A stretch of 64,000 nucleotides of DNA from Bacteroidales bacterium. Lineage in GTDB: Bacteria > Bacteroidota > Bacteroidia > Bacteroidales > UBA932. The number at the start of each line of letters is the position of its first letter. Position 1 is the first letter of the stretch. Shown here one piece after another: positions 1 through 11,000 of the stretch. The stretch spans positions 28,297-92,296 of the forward strand of contig JAMPAT010000011.1 in NCBI GenBank assembly GCA_023667095.1, given 5' to 3'. A program made the position numbers and the translations under genes. Under the pieces are notes generated by a model. It saw only the letters and a list, made by a program, of their open reading frames with translations. It had not been told where the DNA came from and did not search any database.

Positions 1-1136
1 CTGTATCCTAAAGGGTATGACGGATTGGTGCATTCTATCCATAGTGAATCCTTATCCATCGGCACACACAGCATTGCATGGTCCATCTGTCCGAGTGAAG
101 CATAGCCTGGAAGAAGGTCCGGCTCATCAGTATTCACTATCAGGTATTCTGACTTTATACCTATGGCTGAAAGCATTGCACGCATATAGCTGGACAGGGC
201 CTTGCAGTCACCGAAGCCGGACTTCATCACATCAGCTGCAGGAAACGGTTTCAGTCCGCCGATGCCGAGCTGGATGCTTACATATCTTGTCGTCTTGCGG
301 AGATATTCATATATGATTTTAATTTTTCCGTACTCGGATGAAGCCCCGGAAGTCATCTCCTGCAGCTGTCTGCAAAAGCTTTCCGGCAGGGATATGGCAT
401 CTTCCTGCAGCCTGTAAAGCCATTCTCCAAGTTCTTCCCAGCTGCCCTGGGACCCTTTTACGCCACTTAATGAGAACTCTGCCGGGCAGGCATAGACATA
501 AGGGACCAGCTCAAGTATGTCCGGCATCATCGGTTCATCCCTGAATCCTTCAAAATCCTTTGTCTCCCAGGTGTATACAGTCTTCTTGCCGGCCATGGCA
601 ATGTCCGGCTCGCCTATTGAACTGCTGAATCTTACTTCGTTTCCGGAAGGTACTGACAGCCTGTATGTAGCAGTCCTGAGCTGTACATCCGGCCTTGATA
701 CGGGAAAGAATGTCGGGAAGGACGCTATCCCGTGCCTGTATGCCATCCTATATCGGTATTCTATGGTATATGGCCCTGAGAGTGAAGGGGAGTATGTGTA
801 CAGGAATGTGTCGTCTGCCAGTCCTGATGACATTGATACCTTGGTCAGGTCAGCCATCTTCAATTTCTTGATAACCTTTCCCCTGTATGTGACTTCCCCT
901 GAGAATGATGCCAGATCGCGAAATGAATCCGTGTAGATGGCTATCCTGGCCGAACCTGCGCCATCCGGTTTCATTACAGTTATCTTCCTGACAGTCTCGC
1001 ATGTGCCAGATTCGCTGGAGGACATGTCAAATGATATTTCATAGTTTTCTATAACTGCATCAGCCTGGCTTTCCTGAGACAATGCAGGGGCCATGGAAAC
1101 AAGCATGAGCGAAAATGCAATGGCTGTCTTTTTCAT
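1..1136 (-). CDS. DUF3857/transglutaminase-like secreted protein (3' end outside window)
   Basis: This reading frame starts at the ATG complementary to 1134-1136 and stays open to the left edge, so the C-terminus is missing. The N-terminus is a signal peptide (MKKTAIAFSLMLVSMAPALS). A DUF3857-like beta domain follows, then a transglutaminase/protease core. The core shows a GDCKALS motif with the presumed catalytic Cys, a downstream MDHAM with the His, and WIEC for the acidic residue, so the triad looks intact. Such proteins are common, poorly characterised envelope proteins in Bacteroidota. One base separates it from the stop of the upstream DUF3857 gene, so the two are almost certainly one operon. 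The real substrate is unknown; it may be a protease or peptidoglycan-related enzyme rather than a cross-linker. Confidence 0.85.
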   Translation of the reverse strand, partial: MKKTAIAFSLMLVSMAPALSQESQADAVIENYEISFDMSSSESGTCETVRKITVMKPDGAGSARIAIYTDSFRDLASFSGEVTYRGKVIKKLKMADLTKVSMSSGLADDTFLYTYSPSLSGPYTIEYRYRMAYRHGIASFPTFFPVSRPDVQLRTATYRLSVPSGNEVRFSSSIGEPDIAMAGKKTVYTWETKDFEGFRDEPMMPDILELVPYVYACPAEFSLSGVKGSQGSWEELGEWLYRLQEDAISLPESFCRQLQEMTSGASSEYGKIKIIYEYLRKTTRYVSIQLGIGGLKPFPAADVMKSGFGDCKALSSYMRAMLSAIGIKSEYLIVNTDEPDLLPGYASLGQMDHAMLCVPMDKDSLWIECTNPSYPLGY

Positions 1137-1137
1137 T

Positions 1138-3129
1138 TTATTCCATGTCTTTTGATATGACGAGCACTTCATCGTATGTCTTGCAGATACTCTGCCAGAA
1201 TTCCCTTATCTGCTGATAGTCATCCTGCAGGCCGATTACTTCCGATAAAATGAAATTCAATGCTATGCTGACTTTCCGTCCGTTTCTCTGATGTGTGACC
1301 TTGTATGCGCTTTTCAGGCAGGGAAGGCTTACGGACATGTTTTCAGGAACCTGTTCAAGGCTGTATCCTTCAGGAATCTCAAGGTTGAATATGTAGTTTA
1401 TCATGTATTTGTAGGGGAATTCGACCGGACATGTCCTTGTCATCGGGCTGAAATCCGAGTCTGAATGGAACTCACTGATGAATGGCCTTACATATATCCT
1501 GTCCCCAGCTATGTCCGGGTCTTTCTCAAAGCTGCATGAGAATCTGCATTCCCTGGCCGGAATATCAATGTTCTGGAAACTGTGGCCTGTGACATTGACA
1601 GAGCTGCTGTTCTCGAATCTGCTGATGAACTCATCTTCAGAACCGGCTTTCCTGTAGCTCTTCTTGAATGCATAGCAGTCCTCTCCAAGGAATTTTGCAG
1701 TAAGCTCGCCTGAAAGCATGCCGTTTACGTCAAGTTTCGCATTTACGATATATGCAATCGCATTTTTGCATATCCCGGTCAGGTCCACCCATTGGCATCT
1801 GCCTGGTTCACGGAGCAGCCTTGCCGTGGAAACAATCATGTCCGGTGGAAGTATGTTCAGGTATAGGTCGGATGAACTTGTATCAAGGTAATATGCCTTT
1901 CCGTCAGATGTTCCGATCCTAAGGATGAATGTAGAGTACGGATTAAGCTCAGGAAGGCCTGTGAGCAGGACCCCTGATGTCCTCCGTTTAAGCAATATCG
2001 GGTCGACTGTATATCCGGCTGCGCGCAGGCATGATCCGACAAGTGCATTCCTGTCAGCATTGGATCCTGTCTTTTCCTTGTAGACCTGGCTTCCGCGGAG
2101 AGGGTATAGCCTGTATTCGCCGTTCCAGCTGACTTCCGAGCACACAAGATTGCGTATGGCCATGATCTTGTCCGTGTCAGGCACATCTGTAGCCATTACC
2201 GCCTTCACCATGTCCGGGAACAGGCATTTGTCGTTCAGCCTTGCGGTTATGGAGGATTCATACATGCTCTTGTCCACGTCTTCCCATTTTACGCTGAAAT
2301 GTCTGGTCAGCCTTCCTGGGAAATCGAGGTAGCTTATGTCGTAGCTAACGCCTGACAGATATTGGATATAGCTGTATGAATACGGCTCCTTGCGCATTGC
2401 CGGAATCCTCTCAGCCTTGTATTTGTCCACATTTATCTTGAAGTCGATGTATTGCGTCCCGGCCAGGAACTTCCCTATCCTTACTTCAGATGAGTAGTCT
2501 ATCCTTACATGCCCTGACATGCGTCTGTTGACACCTACATATTCCGGAATCCCGACTTCGTAGCTGAGCATGTTGACAGGTATATCCCTCTGGAAACAGA
2601 TCCTGTCGAAGTCCCAGTACATGTAGGAGATTACGGTGTATTCCACATCTATCACCGAGCCGGCACGGACATTCTCTGCAGAAAATGAAACCTTGCGGTA
2701 GTTGTCTGTCAGCTCTTCATCGAAAATGTATTTTTTCGACATCTTTGTCTTGACAATCTGGCCGTTCTCCTCATTGTATGTGACAACGTTGATGCCGTTG
2801 ACTTTCTCGTGCATCCCTAACTTTGTGTAATACACTATTTCATAGTCTCCGTATGAGACGCCTTCCTCCTTGAGCACCTTGATCCGTTCATGATGCTCGG
2901 TCTTAAGATGGAGGCTGCCCTCGGCGTCAAAGGCCATGTTTGTGCTGCTGACATCAAGCAGGACTACTGCTGATGCTACGGTATCAGGCTCATATACACG
3001 CATCTTGACTTCATCTGGTGAGACCTTGTCGAATTTGGTGTTGACTTTTACCGGCTGGGCGGAAAGGGTTGCCGTGACAGCTGCGAGGATAATTGCAGCG
3101 GAAAGTTTCAGGATTGGTTCAGTGGCCAT
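1138..3129 (-). CDS. DUF3857 protein with degenerate transglutaminase domain
   Basis: A 663-residue secreted protein with a signal peptide ending near ATLSAQ (about residue 25). The first half is a DUF3857-like domain (HHERIKVL, ending around the YWDFDR segment). The middle has a transglutaminase-like fold, and the C-terminal part is beta-rich. At the place of the catalytic GDC motif it reads GSNADRNAL, so Cys is replaced by Asn, and no clear His follows, although the YLDTSSS Asp region is kept. It therefore looks like a pseudoenzyme. It is the first gene of the two-gene operon with the apparently active homologue downstream, which suggests a paired or scaffold role (inference). Confidence 0.85.
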   Translation of the reverse strand: MATEPILKLSAAIILAAVTATLSAQPVKVNTKFDKVSPDEVKMRVYEPDTVASAVVLLDVSSTNMAFDAEGSLHLKTEHHERIKVLKEEGVSYGDYEIVYYTKLGMHEKVNGINVVTYNEENGQIVKTKMSKKYIFDEELTDNYRKVSFSAENVRAGSVIDVEYTVISYMYWDFDRICFQRDIPVNMLSYEVGIPEYVGVNRRMSGHVRIDYSSEVRIGKFLAGTQYIDFKINVDKYKAERIPAMRKEPYSYSYIQYLSGVSYDISYLDFPGRLTRHFSVKWEDVDKSMYESSITARLNDKCLFPDMVKAVMATDVPDTDKIMAIRNLVCSEVSWNGEYRLYPLRGSQVYKEKTGSNADRNALVGSCLRAAGYTVDPILLKRRTSGVLLTGLPELNPYSTFILRIGTSDGKAYYLDTSSSDLYLNILPPDMIVSTARLLREPGRCQWVDLTGICKNAIAYIVNAKLDVNGMLSGELTAKFLGEDCYAFKKSYRKAGSEDEFISRFENSSSVNVTGHSFQNIDIPARECRFSCSFEKDPDIAGDRIYVRPFISEFHSDSDFSPMTRTCPVEFPYKYMINYIFNLEIPEGYSLEQVPENMSVSLPCLKSAYKVTHQRNGRKVSIALNFILSEVIGLQDDYQQIREFWQSICKTYDEVLVISKDME

Positions 3130-3209
3130 GTCATAGTGTTTTACAAATTTTCCAAATATAGTGAAAACCTGGTGCAGACATCGGGTTCGACCGAATGTAT
3201 GCCGAGGTG

Positions 3210-3237
3210 CAAATGTATATATGTGCGTAAGGACAAA
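3210..3237 (-). promoter_or_regulatory. possible promoter of the DUF3857 operon
   Basis: Read on the minus strand, 3210-3217 gives TACATTTG, a good TAnnTTTG -7 element, and 3234-3237 gives TTTG as the -33. The 16-nt spacing is shorter than the usual 18-21. A second -7-like element (TATATTTG) lies nearer the gene at 3153-3160. The 263-nt gap between the divergent genes holds nothing else I can recognise. Confidence 0.35.
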
Positions 3238-3355
3238 TATACGGATTTTCAGCGGATTGGATGCCTTATGGACAAAATATTATGCAAAGTGGCGCAACGT
3301 GGCCAGGCTTACCGTATGAATTCAGTGAAAATTCCTGTCTTTCATGTTAATTTTA

Positions 3356-3363
3356 TATATTTG
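3356..3363 (+). promoter_or_regulatory. -7 element upstream of GH3 gene
   Basis: TATATTTG matches the Bacteroidota -7 consensus TAnnTTTG and ends 29 nt before the GH3 start codon. I see no good TTTG at the -33 distance, so activity may depend on a regulator. It would drive the GH3-GH92-GH2-DUF1573 gene run. Confidence 0.4.
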
Positions 3364-3392
3364 CAGCTGTTTGAATATTTATTGAAAAGACA

Positions 3393-5738
3393 ATGCTAAA
3401 ACGATTTATTCCAATAGCCTTCTGCGTTGCTGCAATATCATGCGGCAATAATGGTGTGCCGGCATACAGGAACGCCAGCCTTGATGTAGAGAAGCGTACA
3501 GAGGACCTGCTTTCCAGGATGACTGTAGAGGAAAAGTTAGGGCAGCTGCTATGTCCGCTTGGATGGCCTATGTATGAAAAGACTGCGGGAGATGACGGGG
3601 CTTCCCATGCCGGTGTTTCGGATGAGTACAGGAAATTCATCCGGGAGCAGCACGGAGGAATGCTCTGGGCAACATTCAGGGCAGATCCATGGACTAAAAA
3701 GACCCTGGATAACGGCCTGGACCCTGTCCTTGCTGCAGAGGCATACAATGCCCTTCAGAGATATGCAGTCGACAGCACAAGGCTCGGGATTCCGATAATC
3801 CTTGCCGAGGAGGCTCCCCATGGCCACATGGCGATAGGCACGACAGTCTTCCCGACAAGCATAGGGCTTGCAGCTACATGGTCAGAAGAGACAATGGAGA
3901 GTGTCGGGCGTGTGATTGCAGGGGAATTGAGGGCTCAGGGCGCACATATCGGATACGGACCGGTGGTGGACCTTGCGCGTGAACCGAGATGGTCACGTGT
4001 TGAGGAAACATACGGTGAAGATGTCTGTCTGACTTCACGTATGGCGGCTTCAATGGTACGTGGAACAGGTCCGAAGCACAATGGATGGGACAAGGGGGTT
4101 GTCTCCACATTGAAGCATTTCGTGGCATACGGCATTCCTGAGGGAGGACATAACGGAAACCAGTCATTTGTCGGCCAGAGGGACCTGCATGAGAATTTCC
4201 TTCCTGCATTCCATGCCGCAGTAAAGGAAGGGGCATTGTCCGTGATGACATCATATAATTCCATAGATGGAATCCCGAGTACGGCCAATCCGGAGCTTCT
4301 TCGCGGAATTCTTAAAGGGGAATGGGGCTTTGACGGCTTTGTTGTCTCAGACCTTGTGAGCATAGACGGGCTTTATTCGGACCATCATATTGCCTCTGGC
4401 CTTGAAGATGCCGGAATCCTTGCCTTGAATGCCGGTGTGGATGTAGATCTCGGTGCCAACTGCTACAGCCTTCTCAAGGCAGCGGTGGAGGACGGGCGTG
4501 TCAGCATGAAGACGCTTGACGAGGCTGCAGGACGTGTACTGAGGCTTAAATTCGAGTTCGGGCTGTTTGACAATCCGTATGTAGACCCGTCAGAGGCTGC
4601 AAGGCTTGTCCGCAGCAGTGAAAATGTGGCAGTCGCACGCCAGGCTGCAAGGGAGGGCGTAGTGCTGCTGGAAAACAACGGGATATTGCCTTTGCGCAAG
4701 GACATAAAGATTGCCGTCATCGGCCCGAATGCAGACAATATGTACAACCAGCTCGGTGACTATACTGCCCCGCAGCCGAGGGAGAATGTAAAGACTGTGC
4801 TTGACGGGATTGTCTCAAAGGCTGGCAAGGCAAATGTAACCTACGTCAAGGGCTGTGCTGTGCGTGACACCAAGGACAACACTGTTGCACAGGCCGCAAG
4901 GGCTGCTGCGGCGGCTGATGTAGCAGTCGTTGTTGTCGGCGGCTCGAGTGCACGTGACTTCAAGACCACATACAAGGAGACCGGTGCTGCCATAGCTGAT
5001 GCCAATACAGTCAGCGACATGGAGGCCGGTGAGGGATTCGACCGCGCATCGCTTTCATTGCTCGGGCTGCAGGAGGAGCTTCTCCTTGCTGTGCGCAGGA
5101 CCGGTACCCCGATGGTGGTGGTATATATCGAGGGACGTCCTCTTGACAAGATGTGGGCAAGCGCGAATGCAGATGCCTTGCTGACCCAGTTCTATCCAGG
5201 ACAGGAAGGGGGTAATGCCTTGGCGGATGTCCTTTTCGGGGAATACAATCCGGCAGGACGCCTGCCTGTGTCCGTGCCACGGGATGCCGGACAGCTGCCT
5301 GTCTATTACAACAAGAGATTCCCTAAGGGGCATGACTATGTCGAGATGTCGCGTGCACCGCTTTATCCGTTCGGATATGGGCTGAGCTACAGCACTTTCG
5401 AATATTCCGGCCTAAGCGTGGTGAAGACTGGAAGAAATGAAGTTGAAGCCAGCCTGACAGTCACCAATACAGGCAAGATGGACGGAGACGAGGTTGTACA
5501 GCTGTATGTTACGGATATGCAGGCTTCTACTGTGCGTCCTGTCAAACAGTTGCGCGGATTCAGGCGTGTCCATGTCCCGAAAGGCGGGAGCGTGGAAGTG
5601 AAAATGGTGTTGGATGATGATGCCTTTTCGCTGTATGACAGGAATATGCGCAAGGTTGTGGAGCCAGGGGAATTCAGGATAGCCGTCGGGGCATCGTCTG
5701 AGGACATCAGGCAGGAGTGCGTAGTCCGTCTCGACTGA
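3393..5738 (+). CDS. GH3 family glycoside hydrolase (beta-glucosidase/xylosidase-like lipoprotein)
   Basis: A 781-residue exo-acting glycosidase. The lipobox ends at Cys17 (AAISC) and the following residues (GNNG) are not acidic, so a periplasmic location is more likely than the cell surface. The order is GH3 N-terminal barrel, with the nucleophile Asp320 in GFVVSDL; GH3 C-terminal alpha/beta sandwich (AVIGPNAD, AVVVVGG); then a C-terminal FnIII-like domain (YPFGYGLSYS onward). GH3 enzymes remove beta-linked glucose, xylose or N-acetylglucosamine from the non-reducing end; the sequence alone does not decide which. It is the first gene of a co-directional CAZyme run, followed after 106 nt by a GH92 mannosidase, so a host-glycan sugar is plausible. 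Confidence 0.9.
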   Translation: MLKRFIPIAFCVAAISCGNNGVPAYRNASLDVEKRTEDLLSRMTVEEKLGQLLCPLGWPMYEKTAGDDGASHAGVSDEYRKFIREQHGGMLWATFRADPWTKKTLDNGLDPVLAAEAYNALQRYAVDSTRLGIPIILAEEAPHGHMAIGTTVFPTSIGLAATWSEETMESVGRVIAGELRAQGAHIGYGPVVDLAREPRWSRVEETYGEDVCLTSRMAASMVRGTGPKHNGWDKGVVSTLKHFVAYGIPEGGHNGNQSFVGQRDLHENFLPAFHAAVKEGALSVMTSYNSIDGIPSTANPELLRGILKGEWGFDGFVVSDLVSIDGLYSDHHIASGLEDAGILALNAGVDVDLGANCYSLLKAAVEDGRVSMKTLDEAAGRVLRLKFEFGLFDNPYVDPSEAARLVRSSENVAVARQAAREGVVLLENNGILPLRKDIKIAVIGPNADNMYNQLGDYTAPQPRENVKTVLDGIVSKAGKANVTYVKGCAVRDTKDNTVAQAARAAAAADVAVVVVGGSSARDFKTTYKETGAAIADANTVSDMEAGEGFDRASLSLLGLQEELLLAVRRTGTPMVVVYIEGRPLDKMWASANADALLTQFYPGQEGGNALADVLFGEYNPAGRLPVSVPRDAGQLPVYYNKRFPKGHDYVEMSRAPLYPFGYGLSYSTFEYSGLSVVKTGRNEVEASLTVTNTGKMDGDEVVQLYVTDMQASTVRPVKQLRGFRRVHVPKGGSVEVKMVLDDDAFSLYDRNMRKVVEPGEFRIAVGASSEDIRQECVVRLD

Positions 5739-5844
5739 CAGCATGGGGCCAGGCCTGAAAACACAGGAAGCGGCTGGAAGTGGCCGGGTACAGTACTGCA
5801 GTAAAAGACAGTACCAGGATAAGATAAACAGATAAAACTAAAAC

Positions 5845-8070
5845 ATGATGAGATTCAGATATTCAGGAATATTGCCTGCATTGCTGGCTGCGGCCTTGGC
5901 ATTTTCATGTACCGGACAGATGCAGGATAACCTTGTGGACAAGGTAGACCCGATGATAGGTTCGGGAGGGCATGGACATGTATTTGTCGGCGCAGATGTG
6001 CCTTTCGGGATGGTTCAGCTCGGTCCCCAGCAGATAAAGGATGAATGGGACTGGTGCTCAGGCTACCATTATTCGGACACATTGCTCATCGGTTTCGGCC
6101 ATACCCACCTTTCAGGTACTGGAATTGGTGATCTGGGTGATGTGCTGATGATGCCGTATGACCCGTCCAGGACCCTTTACAATGTAAGCTATGCAAAGAG
6201 GAAGGATACAGATGTGAGGCATATATATGCACATCTTGACCATTCTCTGGAGACAGTTGTCCCGGGATACTACAGCATTTCACTTCCGGACTATGGTGTA
6301 GATGTCAGGCTTACTGCAACGGAGCGTGCAGGGTTCCATGAATATACATTTTCATCAGGCAGGTCCGCTGTCCTTGTTGACCTGTGCACCGGAATAGGCT
6401 GGGACGGGGTGACGGACTGGAGCCTTGATGTTGTATCAGACAATGCAATAGGAGGCTACAGACGCTCTTCCGGATGGGCAAAGGACCAGATGCAGTACTT
6501 CTATGCCGAGTTTTCACGCCCATGGTCAGAAACTTCTGTGGAAACCCTGACTGAAAAGGAATATGCTACATCATTCATCTTCGATACATCATCCGAAAAG
6601 ACTCTCTATGTCAAGGTAGGAATATCAGCTGTAAGTGCAGAGAATGCGAGGGAGAACCTTATGGCTGAACTTCCGGGATGGGATTTTGAAGCCGTTGCTG
6701 CTGAAGCAAGGGGAAAATGGGAAAAGTCCCTCGGAAGCATAAGTATAGTCCCGATGGATGAAGTACAGGAAAGGCTGTTCTACACGGCTCTTTACCACAC
6801 GATGATAGCACCTTCAATATTCAGTGATGTGAACGGGGACTACAGGGGTGCTGACGGGAAGAACCATAACAGCGGCCAGATGCGCTATACGACACTCTCG
6901 CTCTGGGACACCTACCGTGCTGCTTCTCCTCTGATGACGCTCATCAATCCTGTCATGTCAAAGGAAATGGCTGCCAATTTCATTGACATATATGACCGCC
7001 AGGGAAAGCTTCCTGTGTGGCATCTTGTCGGAAACGAGACAGACTGCATGGTCGGAAACCCGGGTGTCATAATCCTTGGAGACCTTGTGATGAAAGGATT
7101 TGCCGATGATGTGGACAAGGCCCTTGAGGCAATGAAGACATCATCTATGCTTGATGAGAGGGGAATGGAATTCCTCAAGGAATATGGCTTTATCCCGTTT
7201 GACAGGAGTGCTGAGGTGGAGACAGTCGCCAAATGCCTTGAATTTGCCATCGCCGATGACGCCGTTGCAAAAGTGGCCGCCAAGGCCGGCGATACTGAGG
7301 CTGCGGAGTATTTCGGGAACAGGAGCAATTCATGGAGGCATTATCTTGACCCTGAGACCGGATTCATGCGTGGAAGGGCTTCAGACGGTTCTTTCAGGAC
7401 TCCGTTTGACCCGTTCAAGGCATTGCACATGAGAAGTGACTATACGGAGGGCAATGCATGGCAGTACACATGGCTTGTACCACATGACCCGCACGGGCTG
7501 ATTGATGCCTTTGGCGGGGATGAAGCCTTTGTCAGGAAACTTGATGAATTCTTTGTCGCAGAGGGAGACCTTGGCCCTGATGCCAATGATGTGTCCGGGC
7601 TTATCGGACAATATGCACACGGGAATGAGCCGAGCCATCACATAGCTTATCTCTATAGCTATGCAGGGCAGCAGCATAAATGTGCTGAAATAGTCCGCAA
7701 GGTGCTTGACGAACTCTATTTTGATGACCATAGCGGTGTCTGCGGAAATGAGGACGTGGGCCAGATGTCTGCATGGTATGTGCTGTCTGCCATCGGACTT
7801 TACCAGGTAGAGCCTTGCGGAGGGCCGTTCATCATCGGAAGCCCGGCAGTGAAGGAGGCGGTAGTCAACCTTGGCAATGGAAAGACATTTACAGTCATAG
7901 CCAAGGACAATTCCAGGGAAAACATCTATGTGGCTTCAGCAAAGCTGAACGGAAGGCCATACACCTGCTCGTGGATCAGCTACAGGGATATTATGGCAGG
8001 AGGGGAGCTAGAACTCCAGATGAGCCCGGTACCTTCTGATTTCGGGAAAGCAGAGCTTGACCGTCCTTGA
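5845..8070 (+). CDS. GH92 alpha-mannosidase lipoprotein
   Basis: 741 residues, lipobox at Cys22 (LAFSC). GH92 hallmarks are clear: the N-terminal VDPMIGSGGHGH and GFGHTHLSGTG motifs, GNETD at 396-400, the WLVPHD segment, and GNEDVGQMSAW at 634-644. GH92 enzymes are calcium-dependent, inverting exo-alpha-mannosidases; most known members trim alpha-1,2-, 1,3-, 1,4- or 1,6-mannose of N-glycans or fungal mannan. The residues after Cys (TGQMQDN) are not a strong surface-export signal, so I place it in the periplasm by inference. It lies 18 nt upstream of the GH2 gene in one operon. The exact linkage specificity cannot be read from sequence. Confidence 0.93.
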   Translation: MMRFRYSGILPALLAAALAFSCTGQMQDNLVDKVDPMIGSGGHGHVFVGADVPFGMVQLGPQQIKDEWDWCSGYHYSDTLLIGFGHTHLSGTGIGDLGDVLMMPYDPSRTLYNVSYAKRKDTDVRHIYAHLDHSLETVVPGYYSISLPDYGVDVRLTATERAGFHEYTFSSGRSAVLVDLCTGIGWDGVTDWSLDVVSDNAIGGYRRSSGWAKDQMQYFYAEFSRPWSETSVETLTEKEYATSFIFDTSSEKTLYVKVGISAVSAENARENLMAELPGWDFEAVAAEARGKWEKSLGSISIVPMDEVQERLFYTALYHTMIAPSIFSDVNGDYRGADGKNHNSGQMRYTTLSLWDTYRAASPLMTLINPVMSKEMAANFIDIYDRQGKLPVWHLVGNETDCMVGNPGVIILGDLVMKGFADDVDKALEAMKTSSMLDERGMEFLKEYGFIPFDRSAEVETVAKCLEFAIADDAVAKVAAKAGDTEAAEYFGNRSNSWRHYLDPETGFMRGRASDGSFRTPFDPFKALHMRSDYTEGNAWQYTWLVPHDPHGLIDAFGGDEAFVRKLDEFFVAEGDLGPDANDVSGLIGQYAHGNEPSHHIAYLYSYAGQQHKCAEIVRKVLDELYFDDHSGVCGNEDVGQMSAWYVLSAIGLYQVEPCGGPFIIGSPAVKEAVVNLGNGKTFTVIAKDNSRENIYVASAKLNGRPYTCSWISYRDIMAGGELELQMSPVPSDFGKAELDRP

Positions 8071-8088
8071 TAAGATTAAATACCAGAT

Positions 8089-11000
8089 ATGATGAAATAT
8101 AGCAATCGATATGTGACAAGGCCGGCTGCGGCATTGTTTGCCGGCATTTCAGCATTGGCTTCCATGTCAGCACAGACTCCGCTGTGGAGGGATGTCAATG
8201 TGACTTCTGTAAATGCAGATACGCGCAGGACTGAGACCATATTCTATCCGGACATGGATGCAGCTGTGGAGAAGGTTTTCCATGAAAGCCCGTTCTATCT
8301 TTCCCTGAACGGCAGATGGGACTTCTCCTATTATGATTCCCAGGAAAATCTGCCGGAATCGCCTGATGCAATGGAGTGGTCAGGGATAGATGTTCCTGGA
8401 AACTGGGAGGTGCAGGGATTCGGTATTCCGATATATGTGAACACATTCTACGAATTCTGCCCGAGGAACCCCCAGCCTCCGCAATTGCCGGACAATACTC
8501 CTGTTGGAATATACCGCCGGCAGTTCAGGGTGCCTTCTGAATGGACGGGACGCAAGGTCTACCTGAATATCGCAGGAGCCAAATCCGGTGTATATACATA
8601 CGTTAACGGAAGTTTTGCTGCATATACCGAGGACTCCAAGGATCTGGCAAGGATAGATGTTACCCCATATCTGAAGGATGGCGACAATGAGCTGGTGCTG
8701 AAGATATACCGCTACAGTACAGGCTCATATCTTGAATGTATGGACTTCTGGCGCATCAGCGGCATCGAGAGGGACATATATCTCTCATCAGAGAAGTCCG
8801 GTACTGGATTTGATTTCGATGTGGTCTCTACGCTTGATGAAGACTGTATCGACGGTCTGTTCTCACTGACGGTCCGTACGGAAAAGGCTGCGGAAATAAC
8901 ATGGAGCCTTATTGACCGGGACGGCAGTGCAGTGCTTTCCGGAAGCGGAACAGTGGACGGGGCATCAACATTCTCCGGGACAGTGCCACAGGCACGCAAG
9001 TGGACAGCTGAGACTCCTGAACTCTACAGGCTTATGATAGGTGTGGACGGGGAATATACACGCTTTGATGTCGGATTCAGGCGTTTCGAGATAAAGGGAA
9101 ACCTTTTCCTGGTCAATGGATGCCCTGTGAAATTCAAGGGTGTGAACCTTCATGAACATAATCCTGCAACGGGACATTATGTAGACAGGAAACTGATGCT
9201 CAAGGATCTCGAGCTTATGCGCAAGCATAATGTCAATGCCATCCGTACATGCCATTATCCTCAGCCGCGCATGTTCTATGAACTATGTGACAGCCTTGGC
9301 TTCTATGTGTATTCGGAGGCAAATGTGGAGTCCCATGGCATGGGATACGCGCTTGACAGGACGCTTGGCAACAATCCTGCATGGAAAGAGAAGCATCTTG
9401 ACAGGATAATGAACATGTATATGCGTACACACAATTATCCTTGTGTCACGATTCTCTCACTCGGGAACGAAGGCGGAAACGGATGCAATTTCCATGATGC
9501 CTACAATATGCTCAAAGCTCTGGAGAAAGACGGTATGAACCGTCCGGTCTGCTATGAAAGGGCTGAATTTGAATGGAATACCGATATGCTTGTCCCTCAG
9601 TATCCATCGGCTGAGTGGTTCAGGAAGATGGGTGAGAATGGTTCTGACAGGCCGGTATGCCCTTCTGAATATGCACATGCGATGGGAAATTCCACAGGCT
9701 CGCTTGACCTGCAGTGGAAATATATATACAGGTATCCAAATCTGCAGGGAGGCTTTATCTGGGACTGGGTTGACCAGGGGCTTGACGCCGTGGATGAAGA
9801 AGGCCGTGCATACTGGACATACGGAGGAGACTATGGGGAGAATACCCCGAGCGACAACAATTTCCTCTGCAACGGTCTTGTAGGGCCTGACAGGATTGCC
9901 CATCCGGGTGCGGAGGAGGTCCGCCATGTCTACCAGGATGTTACGGTTACATCAGAAGCTCCTGCTTCCGGACGGTTCTATATATTCAACAGGTTCTATT
10001 TTACTGACCTCAGAGGCTATAAGGTTGTATATACGGTTGAGGCCAATGGCAGGAAGGTCAGGAAAGGTACTCTGAGGTTCAGTACAGAGGCACAGCATGG
10101 GGAGGAATTCAGCATAAGGCTTCCGAGGATGCGTAAAGACAGGGAGTACTACATACGGTTTGACGTCATCAGTACTTCTGACCGTCCCCTTTTGCCCAAA
10201 GGCTCAGTCATAGCTTCTGACCAGATGCTTCTCAAGGAGGCTGGAAAGAAGGTCTACATGGCAAAGGGACGCAAGCCGTCTGTTGCCGATGATGAAAGTA
10301 CAGTCAGGGTTACAGGCAGGAATTTTGAGTTCGTGCTTGACAAGGTGACAGGGACAGTCTCTTCATATAAGGTCAAGGGAAAAGATATGTTCTGCAGTGA
10401 TTTCGGCCTGAGGCCTAATTTCTGGAGGGCACCTGTGGACAATGACTATGGCAACGGATTCCCTTCAAGGACCCAGGCCTGGCAGCAGGCCGGAAAGGAA
10501 TATTCAGTATCTGTAAAGGTGACTGAAATTAATGACCTTGTTGTGCTCAGTGCGGAATATGCATTGCCTTTCGGGACCTCCATGAATGTTGCCTACAAGA
10601 TATTCCCGGACGGTGTAGTGAAAGTGATTGCTGTTTTCTCCGGTAATGCTGAATCTGAGCGTGTCGAGATTCCGAGGATAGGTTTCCGTATGAGATTGCC
10701 TGCGGCAGCGGACAGATTCTTGTATTTCGGGCGTGGACCGCAGGAAAATTACAGTGACCGCAGTTCAGGTGCCTTCATGGGACTTTACAGGAGTTCGGCT
10801 GAAGCGGAATATGTCCCGTATGTAAGGCCTCAGGAGTGTGGGCATCATACAGATACCAGATGGATCAATATAGGCGGAATGACTATAGCTTCAGACGGGA
10901 ATTTTGAATTCAATGCGTTGAGACAGAGTATTGAAGACCTTGATTCTGAGGAGGCCGTATGGCGTGACTACCAGTGGCAGAACCTTTCTCCTGATGATCC

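Noticed and set aside
517..936. 139-codon plus-strand frame near the left edge
   Set aside because: It is opposite the clear DUF3857/transglutaminase frame on the minus strand.
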